A DNA stretch of 18,810 nt, taken from the NCBI GenBank assembly GCA_014377495.1, contig JACMPN010000490.1, positions 1 through 18,810 on the forward strand, written 5' to 3'. This DNA is from Candidatus Sericytochromatia bacterium. GTDB taxonomy: Bacteria > Cyanobacteriota > Sericytochromatia > JACMPN01. The position numbers and the translations under genes were made by a program. Each line of letters starts with the position of its first letter. Within the stretch, counting starts at the first letter, position 1. The notes beneath the pieces are model-generated. The model made no database searches and was not told the DNA's origin. It was given only the letters and a program-made list of their open reading frames with translations. Shown one piece after another: positions 1 through 4,863 of the stretch.

Positions 1-7
1 CCCTAGG

Positions 8-135
8 GAGAGGTCGGGTGTGGTGGTCCATGGCACGCCGCCTTTGAGCCGAACCCCTCCTAAGGTCCATAAAGGACCTGTCGTCAGGAACCGTCTCAAA
101 TTCGACGCACCCTGAACCACCACAACCCACCTCTC
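8..135 (-). repeat. Structured interspersed repeat, copy 1 (inverted relative to copies 2 and 3)
   Basis: This 128-bp element has 19-bp terminal arms (8-26 and 117-135) that pair at 17 of 19 positions. Its core (27-116), read on the minus strand, matches the core of the copy at 1841-1965. The only differences are a hairpin loop (TTTAT here, TACT there, between AGGTCC and GGACCT) and the core's last base, which gives a T-A closing pair here and T-G there. Inside the arms the core keeps pairing: a stem closed by TTTGAG/CTCAAA, then TTCCT/AGGAG, then the AGGTCC/GGACCT apical hairpin. The arms are unrelated in sequence to those of copy 2, yet each set is self-complementary. There is no coding content. 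It could be a non-autonomous mobile element (MITE or REP-like) or a structured RNA or terminator module. The fold was derived by hand, not computed. Confidence 0.85.
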
Positions 136-179
136 GCACTCCGGTTGCACTCCGGTTGCACTCCGGTCACACTCCGGCG
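136..179. repeat. Four-unit 11-bp tandem repeat
   Basis: Three near-perfect units of GCACTCCGGTT (136-146, 147-157, 158-168) are followed by a degenerate fourth unit (169-179, ACACTCCGGCG). The array starts at the base after the outer arm of repeat copy 1. The unit length is about one helical turn, so a phased protein-binding array is possible. No gene starts nearby on either strand, and slippage-generated simple sequence is equally possible. Confidence 0.85.
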
Positions 180-211
180 CATGCCAGTGAATAGAGGTAC
201 GAAAGTTTGGG

Positions 212-317
212 GTTGGGGGTGTCAGGGTGCGTCGATTTCGGGACGGTCCTTGACGACAGATCTTTAGGAAAGCTGAGCCGGCTCCGGCCCGCAATCGACC
301 ATCCTGGCACCCCCAAC
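212..317 (+). repeat. Structured interspersed repeat, copy 3 (diverged)
   Basis: The first 40 or so core bases (CAGGGTGCGTCGA, then ACGGT, then GACGACAG) clearly match copies 1 and 2. The second half is diverged and shortened. The 15-base arms GTTGGGGGTGTCAGG (212-226) and 303-317 pair throughout, with a single T-G wobble. An internal stem GTCGATT/AATCGAC (231-237 with 293-299) continues into a GGG/CCC pairing, so base pairing is kept although the bases differ from the other copies. A TTTTT run follows immediately (318-322). The element ends 3 bp from the stop codon of the CxxC gene. Structure was inferred by hand. Confidence 0.75.
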
Positions 318-320
318 TTT

Positions 321-593
321 TTAACTGACTCGCATTTCTCGGGCTGGTCGCTTGTCGTAACACGGCCGACAGAGCACGGGCTTGCCCTGAGTCGGCTCGA
401 ACGGGACCCGAGTCGTGATCCCACAGGCGGAACAGATCACGGAATGAGAGACCGGTGAAGCGCCGGAACTGGCACTGGCACTGGCACTGGCGATCGGCCG
501 CTTCCAGGCTTTGCGCATGGCCTTCATTTTCTTCAGATTTTCCACGAATGACTTGTTGCGTTCGGCTTTTTCCTTGCGGGCCTTGCGGGACAT
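321..593 (-). CDS. Small CxxC-x17-CxxC zinc-ribbon protein
   Basis: The C-terminal half carries two CxxC pairs (CSAC and CRPC) separated by exactly 17 residues, with the intervening VPFEPTQGKPV typical of the CxxC-x17-CxxC domain family, a presumed zinc ribbon of unknown function. The N-terminal 35 residues are highly basic (SRKARKEKAERNKSF), which suggests nucleic-acid or ribosome association; this is inference. A short Ser-Ala repeat links the two parts. An ATG also lies at 605, but the GGAGG at 599-603 sits 5 bases before the ATG at 593, so that internal ATG is the likely start (about 90 residues). The gene is divergent from the HD-domain gene and ends just before repeat copy 3. Confidence 0.8.
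   Translation of the reverse strand: MSRKARKEKAERNKSFVENLKKMKAMRKAWKRPIASASASASSGASPVSHSVICSACGITTRVPFEPTQGKPVLCRPCYDKRPAREMRVS
468..491. repeat. Hexanucleotide microsatellite (ACTGGC)x4 within a gene
   Basis: Four perfect copies of ACTGGC lie inside the CxxC gene. On the coding strand they give alternating Ser-Ala codons, the SASASASA linker between the basic tail and the zinc ribbon. A change in unit number would stay in frame and only change linker length. Confidence 0.9.
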
Positions 594-653
594 ACACACC
601 TCCATCGCCTTTGGCGCAGCACAACTTCATGAAACGTTACAATCTTTGCTTAT

Positions 654-664
654 CCTATCATAGG
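654..664. promoter_or_regulatory. Palindrome in the divergent intergenic region (possible operator)
   Basis: CCTATCATAGG is a 5+1+5 palindrome. It lies in the AT-richer centre of the 134-bp gap between the divergently transcribed CxxC and HD genes, a usual position for promoter or operator elements. I could not find a convincing -35/-10 pair for either gene, so a regulatory role is only suggested by position and symmetry. Confidence 0.25.
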
Positions 665-727
665 CTCGAAGGGCAATTTGCGGCCCGGACGGTCAAAGCG
701 TGATGTGCAGCCAGTAGGGGAAATGAC

Positions 728-1762
728 ATGGCCTGGAAACTGTCGTCGTTAGGTCATGAAGCCCTGCGTCAGCGCATCGGCGAGGCGTCGATGGGTCCCG
801 TCGCCCTCGCCCAAAGTAGCCGCTTGGTGGCCTGGGGACGCGACACGGTCCGCCGGCGCGCCGAAGCGATCACCGATCGCACCCTGCGGGGCATCGTCCT
901 CGGCCTCCTGGATAACCCCACGCCCTACTGCGATCCACAGGCCGGCTTGAGCCGGCTGTCCTTTGAGGTTGCCGCCGGCGGCTCCTGGCTGGGACATCAC
1001 CCGTACCCGGGCGGCCTCGTCGTGCATACCGGGATCAACCTCAGGCGGGCCCTGGACTCGGCGGCACTCTACCGCGAGGTCTATGACCTCACCGTCGACG
1101 AGGATCTGCTCGCCGCCGCCGTGATCCTCCATGACGTGATGAAGGCCTACACCAACCAATTCTATCCCCGCTGGGACGACCGTCACGGCTGCTTTTACGA
1201 GCCGGAAACCGTCCGCAAGGGTGGCCTGTTCGCCAAGTGGGGCGACGTGCGCACCATGGGTCATCACAACGAGCTGGTCGTCGCCGAAATGATGGTCCGG
1301 GAAGCCCCACCCGAATTGGTGTTCGCCACCCATTGTCATCAGGACCAGTACGCCGACTCCCGCCGAAACCACCGCTTCGTCCCCCCGGGCGACGAGACCT
1401 GGGAACGCACCGTCGAAGAGGCCCTGCGTAAGGTTCCTGACACAGCCGCCGCTCCCTACCGCGACACGTATCTGGATGAACGCTTTCGCACTCTGGAAGC
1501 CGGTCTGAACTACCTGAGCGACGGTGACTGGGTGATCACCGGCGCCAAAGCCGGTCCGATCGCCCGCAAAGCGCTAGTCGCGGTCATCGAAGCTGCCGGC
1601 CTGGTGACAGACAGCAGGGAAGCGAATCTGACCGCCCTATGGCTCTTCAGCAAACTAGACCCGATGCGCATCCTCGGCGAATGGCAACTTGGCGGTCTTG
1701 CCGCGGCCCAAGACCTGATCGTCGCCAGTCTGATCGATCCCAGCGACCTGGTGGTGTCGTAA
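728..1762 (+). CDS. HD-domain metal-dependent phosphohydrolase
   Basis: This 344-residue cytoplasmic protein has HD-superfamily metal ligands. HHPYPGGLVVHTG (first ligand H100) resembles the YhaM-type and related HD signature with a Pro-Gly-Gly-Leu-x-x-His pattern. VILHDVMK supplies H135-D136. GHHNELV (H179/H180) and ATHCHQDQ (H202/H204, D206) supply the remaining positions. HD enzymes hydrolyse phosphoesters or phosphoanhydrides of nucleotides or nucleic acids; the substrate here is unknown. No OB-fold or other nucleic-acid-binding domain is recognisable at the N-terminus, so it is not a standard YhaM exonuclease. The start is supported by GGGGA about 8 bases before the ATG. It is the only plus-strand gene between two minus-strand neighbours, with structured repeat copy 2 downstream, so it is probably monocistronic. 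Confidence 0.8.
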   Translation: MAWKLSSLGHEALRQRIGEASMGPVALAQSSRLVAWGRDTVRRRAEAITDRTLRGIVLGLLDNPTPYCDPQAGLSRLSFEVAAGGSWLGHHPYPGGLVVHTGINLRRALDSAALYREVYDLTVDEDLLAAAVILHDVMKAYTNQFYPRWDDRHGCFYEPETVRKGGLFAKWGDVRTMGHHNELVVAEMMVREAPPELVFATHCHQDQYADSRRNHRFVPPGDETWERTVEEALRKVPDTAAAPYRDTYLDERFRTLEAGLNYLSDGDWVITGAKAGPIARKALVAVIEAAGLVTDSREANLTALWLFSKLDPMRILGEWQLGGLAAAQDLIVASLIDPSDLVVS

Positions 1763-1840
1763 GAATCGCCGCCGGAGGCAACAGCGGGCCAAAGGCCAAA
1801 CCGTCAGGAATGCCGAAGGCATGTGGCACAGCGGCACACA

Positions 1841-1965
1841 ACCGTCGTTGTAGGGTGGTTCAGGGTGCGTCGAATTTGAGACGGTTCCTGACGACAGGTC
1901 CTACTGGACCTTAGGAGGGGTTCGGCTCAAAGGCGGCGTGCCATGGGCCACCCTACAACGACGGT
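1841..1965 (+). repeat. Structured interspersed repeat, copy 2 (perfect 18-bp terminal inverted repeats)
   Basis: The arms ACCGTCGTTGTAGGGTGG (1841-1858) and 1948-1965 are perfect inverted repeats of 18 bp. Between them lies an 89-base core matching copy 1 everywhere except the apical loop (1902-1905) and its last base. The core can continue the stem: GTGCGTCG with GGCGGCGTGC pairing, two A/G mismatches, TTTGAG with CTCAAA, then TTCCT with AGGAG, then AGGTCC (1896-1901) with GGACCT (1906-1911). The right arm overlaps the 3' end of the convergent glycosyltransferase-like gene and contains its stop codon. No target-site duplication is obvious next to the arms. Confidence 0.88.
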
Positions 1966-1969
1966 TTTT
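1841..1969 (+). terminator. Possible intrinsic terminator formed by repeat copy 2
   Basis: Read in the direction of the HD gene, the long perfect stem closed by the 18-bp arms is followed directly by TTTTT (1965-1969). That is the layout of an intrinsic terminator with an unusually large insert-bearing loop. Repeat copy 3 has the same layout, with TTTTT at 318-322. Copy 1 has no such run. Confidence 0.35.
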
Positions 1970-3197
1970 GGGCGGTTCGGTCTAGCCACAGTCCGTCGAG
2001 CTCGGGATAGCGTTCGCGGGCGACGCTCCAGATCTGTTCGGCGGCAGCCCGGCCGGCACCCACCACACCCATCACGGCCCGCAGCTCCAGGCTGATCTCC
2101 CGCCGCTTCAGGCCGTCGGCGAGCAGGTCGGCCGTCACGGCCGCCAACTCGTCGGGCCCGACGGTGCCCATGATCTCAGGAGTGATCGGACGGCCCGCCT
2201 TGCGGTTGGGCCAGGCGATGAGCGGGGGGCGGACCGGCGCTTCGCCGACCAGACGACCCAGCCAGAGCCGGGCCCGGCCAAGCAGGTTGCCGCCAAGCGG
2301 CCATCCCGGCGGACAGACGGCAATCATCGGGACACCGAGGCAGGCGAGCTCTGCCGTGTTGGCGCCCGGGCCAACCAGGGCCACGTCAAAGGCCTGGAAC
2401 AGGTCCGCATGCCACTCGGGGCGTAGCGTGCGCACCCGCAGGCCGCCCGCCGTGACGATCACCGGCTCGCCGGTCTCGCTGCGGACCAGGCTGGCCCCAC
2501 TGCCCTGCAGGGCGTCGCTCAAGGCTTCTGCCTGCAGGCCCTCGGCCAACGGCACGACATAGGTGGCCGGGACGCCCCGGCCATCCAGGGCGTCGATCGT
2601 CTGCAGGAACAGGGGCAGCAGCACGTGCAGCCGTTTCGCCTGGCCGCCGGCCATCAGGCCGACGAGGGGAGCCTGCAGGGAAATCCCGAATTGCTTGCGG
2701 ATCGCTGCCGGGGCCTGTTGGGGGCGCACAGACTCGACGATGAGCGGACCGACGACGGCCAACTGCTCCGGCCGGTGACCATAGGAGCGCTGCCGGACGT
2801 ACTGGCCCTGCTCGGATAGCAACAACCGCTGGATGCCGAACAGGTCCCGTTGCTGGGTCTCGGTATAGGCCACCACCGGCCAGTCCGTCCGGAAGCCGAT
2901 GGCCCGGGCATGCACCGTGGTATCGCTCAGGGAGACCACGAGACCCCTGGGCGCCAGGCCGCTGGTCGCCGGAAGGCGGCCCAGATAGCCGATGCGTCGG
3001 TAGATGTTGTCGGTGATGATCTCGTCGAACAGGCTCAACGCCGCCGCCTGAGCGGCGATCGGCAGTCGGGACGGGCCGATCACGTTCAGCAGCAGACGGG
3101 CTGCCGGTAAATGGGTTTGCAAGGCCGACGCCAAGGGGCGGACCCGGTGGTGAAACTCGCCGGGTTGCTGGCACGTAAGCAGAATATCAAGGGACAA
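1953..3197 (-). CDS. GT-B glycosyltransferase-like protein, lipid-A-disaccharide synthase (LpxB)/MurG-like
   Basis: A protein of about 414 residues with the outline of a GT-B glycosyltransferase. The N-terminal half has Rossmann-like strands (LDILLTCQQPGEFHHRVRPL). The C-terminal half has the donor-site region DVALVGPGANTAELACLGVPM, which parallels the LpxB/MurG loop of small residues, then T/LE, then a GxPM motif. Acceptor and donor are unknown; LpxB-related paralogues of unproven function are common in cyanobacterial-type lineages. The open frame reaches a GTG at 3212, but GGGGAGG at 3204-3210 lies six bases before the TTG at 3197 and overlaps the GTG. I therefore favour TTG, giving MSLDILLTC. 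The last codons and TAG stop come from the right arm of repeat copy 2. No other lipid A genes are in the window. Confidence 0.65.
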   Translation of the reverse strand: MSLDILLTCQQPGEFHHRVRPLASALQTHLPAARLLLNVIGPSRLPIAAQAAALSLFDEIITDNIYRRIGYLGRLPATSGLAPRGLVVSLSDTTVHARAIGFRTDWPVVAYTETQQRDLFGIQRLLLSEQGQYVRQRSYGHRPEQLAVVGPLIVESVRPQQAPAAIRKQFGISLQAPLVGLMAGGQAKRLHVLLPLFLQTIDALDGRGVPATYVVPLAEGLQAEALSDALQGSGASLVRSETGEPVIVTAGGLRVRTLRPEWHADLFQAFDVALVGPGANTAELACLGVPMIAVCPPGWPLGGNLLGRARLWLGRLVGEAPVRPPLIAWPNRKAGRPITPEIMGTVGPDELAAVTADLLADGLKRREISLELRAVMGVVGAGRAAAEQIWSVARERYPELDGLWLDRTAQKPSL

Positions 3198-3235
3198 CCG
3201 GAGCCTCCCCACTGACTGCCCGTTCGGGCGTGGTT

Positions 3236-3265
3236 GTCATACCGAACATCTTAACGGATTGGCAA
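3236..3265 (-). promoter_or_regulatory. Candidate promoter for the glycosyltransferase-like gene
   Basis: On the minus strand TTGCCA (3265-3260, five of six consensus -35 bases) is followed after 18 bases by TATGAC (3241-3236, four of six). This places transcription start near 3229, some 30 bases before the proposed TTG start. A short GCCCG-TT-CGGGC inverted repeat (3217-3228) lies at the predicted 5' end. The rest of the 3198-3465 gap between the divergent genes shows nothing else I can support. Confidence 0.4.
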
Positions 3266-3465
3266 GGGCCTTGTCAGCCGCCAGGCCAAGATGGGGCCCG
3301 ACGCCATTTTCGGATGTTGGCCGGACACGGCGACCCCATCCCGGGACCGATCCCCTCTGTTAGACTCGGAAATGACTTTTCGGGTCGGCTCTCGGGCTCG
3401 CCCGCCGTGCCAGGTGAGCGCGGGGTCCCGTTGGGCAGCCGTGAGGCTGTAGGAGGCGAATATCC

Positions 3466-3951
3466 ATGGCAAAATCCTGGCGTGATCAGGCGATGATGGC
3501 GATCGACATGTTTCGGGTCGACCCCGTCCAGCTGCAGTCGCCGACGAGCCGGCGGGAAGCAGCCGAGACCCTGATCAAGACCGTCGCTGGCATCGCCGGT
3601 GCCGTGGCCCTGCAACCCCTGCCAATCGCCGACTTTTTCCTGCTCATCCCCTTGCAGACGGCCCTGGTCCTGAAGATCGGTCAGATCTACCAGGTGCCCA
3701 TGTCCTGGAAGCAGGGTCAGGCCGTCGCCGGTGTGACCATTACCGGCCTGATCGCCCGACGTCTCGTCGGGTCGCTGATGAAGCTGATCCCCGTCGCCGG
3801 CACCCTGGTGTCCGTGCCCATTGCCTATGGCGTCACCTGGGCGATGGGACAGGCGGCCCTGGCCCATTTTGCCAGCGGCGGCACGGCGGAAAACGCCGCC
3901 AAGGCCATCCGCCAGCAACTGGCCCACCCCGCCGAAACCACCGCCGAATAG
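3466..3951 (+). CDS. DUF697-family membrane-associated protein
   Basis: A 161-residue protein. Residues about 34-75 (ETLIKTVAGIAGAVALQPLPIADFF and the following hydrophobic stretch ending KIGQIY) match the pattern of DUF697, known from C-terminal domains of Era-like GTPases and YcjF-type proteins. A second hydrophobic region covers about 86-133 (LMKLIPVAGTLVSVPIAYGVTWAMG). The GTPase domain often fused to DUF697 is absent, so this is the stand-alone form; its function is unknown, probably at the inner membrane. AGGAGG nine bases before the ATG makes the start secure. The gene converges on the nucleotidyltransferase gene with only 3 bp between stop codons and no room for a terminator, so opposing transcripts must overlap. 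Confidence 0.7.
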   Translation: MAKSWRDQAMMAIDMFRVDPVQLQSPTSRREAAETLIKTVAGIAGAVALQPLPIADFFLLIPLQTALVLKIGQIYQVPMSWKQGQAVAGVTITGLIARRLVGSLMKLIPVAGTLVSVPIAYGVTWAMGQAALAHFASGGTAENAAKAIRQQLAHPAETTAE

Positions 3952-3954
3952 CAG

Positions 3955-4845
3955 TCAAGCCGAATGCTTGTCGACGTAGACAATCACTGCCCGACCGAAG
4001 GCTTCGAAGAGGTCCAGGTTTTCCCGGATCACCCGCCCCAGCAGATCGAAGTCGATGCCGTCCTCCGGGTAGGTCAACGGGTCTTTCAGGAGACAGATCA
4101 GGCCCAGGTTTTCGGCCAGGGTCGAGTCGAGCACACCACGGGCCGCCAAGACAGCCATCTGATCACCGGGACGATGGACCCGGTCCCAGCCCTGCGCCAC
4201 GATCAGGTGACGGGCTGTCGCCAATAAGCATTCCAGGCACGCCCGCAGGAGGTGGGCACTGGCATAACGGGACGCCGGCCGCTCCGGGTGCCGATAGTCC
4301 GTGTCGGATTCAGCGGCGATGGGCACCAACAACCGCAGATTCTGCTCCATCCGGGAGAGCAGCCGCTCCACCCGGTCGCGCTGGATGGGTGCCCCGCCCT
4401 GCAGCACGCCCCGCCGCCAACGGTCGTGTAAGCCCTCCCATCGTTCTTCGCCACTCGCCGGCCTTGCGACAGACTCGCGCAGCACCATTTCCTCAAACGC
4501 CTGAACGGCGGCATCGTCGCTCGCCCACAGGCAAAGTCCCCCGATCACGTCGAGCAGGAAGGCTGGTTCGGCTTCATACAGATCGGCCACCTGTAGCCGG
4601 GAAAAACCGATCCGGTCGATCATCGCCCGCCGCAGCCGGGCGAGTTGGCCGATCCGCCGGTCGGGATCCGGCTCCGGCAACAGGACCCCGAAATCGAGAT
4701 CGCTCTGCGCGTCGCTCTCTCCCGAGACGAGGGAGCCATAGAGATACACCGCTGTGGGAGCAAAAGGGGCCACGACCTGGGACAAGCCGGACCGCAGCAC
4801 GGCCATCAGCGCCGGTGGCGGGCCGGAGCGGGAGGAAGGGAGCAT
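3955..4845 (-). CDS. Fused MntA-like nucleotidyltransferase and HepT/HEPN-like protein
   Basis: Numbered from the ATG at 4845, residues 37-51 form the exact minimal nucleotidyltransferase signature GS-x10-DxD (GSLVSG, ending SDLD), followed by the usual strand LQVADL. Residues about 155-296 form an all-helical region matching HepT: a TARHLIVAQGW helix, an LAARGVLDSTLAENLG segment and a closing RENLDLFEAF helix. In MNT/HEPN toxin-antitoxin systems the two parts are normally separate proteins; MntA AMPylates a HepT tyrosine in the RNase motif Rx4HxY. Here the equivalent stretch reads LLKDPLTY (252-259): the Arg and His are replaced while the Tyr remains. The likely third acidic residue of the transferase is Gln. 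GGAG eight bases before the ATG at 4845 favours it over the GTG at 4854. It is probably cotranscribed with the upstream flagellar-like gene. Confidence 0.65.
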   Translation of the reverse strand: MLPSSRSGPPPALMAVLRSGLSQVVAPFAPTAVYLYGSLVSGESDAQSDLDFGVLLPEPDPDRRIGQLARLRRAMIDRIGFSRLQVADLYEAEPAFLLDVIGGLCLWASDDAAVQAFEEMVLRESVARPASGEERWEGLHDRWRRGVLQGGAPIQRDRVERLLSRMEQNLRLLVPIAAESDTDYRHPERPASRYASAHLLRACLECLLATARHLIVAQGWDRVHRPGDQMAVLAARGVLDSTLAENLGLICLLKDPLTYPEDGIDFDLLGRVIRENLDLFEAFGRAVIVYVDKHSA

Positions 4846-4863
4846 GTCGGTCACTCCGTGGCG

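Noticed and set aside
136..179. Short regular repeats as a CRISPR array
   Set aside because: Units are 11 bp and directly adjacent with no spacers; there are no cas genes in the window.
749..1372. Minus-strand open frame of 207 codons within the HD gene
   Set aside because: It is antisense to a conserved HD-domain gene, with no domain or good ribosome-binding site; long antisense frames are expected at this GC content.
2386..3174. Minus-strand 262-codon frame inside the glycosyltransferase-like gene
   Set aside because: The Pro/Arg/Gly-rich composition is typical of an out-of-frame shadow; the overlapping frame has the GT-B-like motifs.
3955..4845. Active MNT/HEPN toxin-antitoxin defence system
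   Set aside because: The RNase motif is degenerate and both parts are on one polypeptide; nothing else nearby suggests a defence island.
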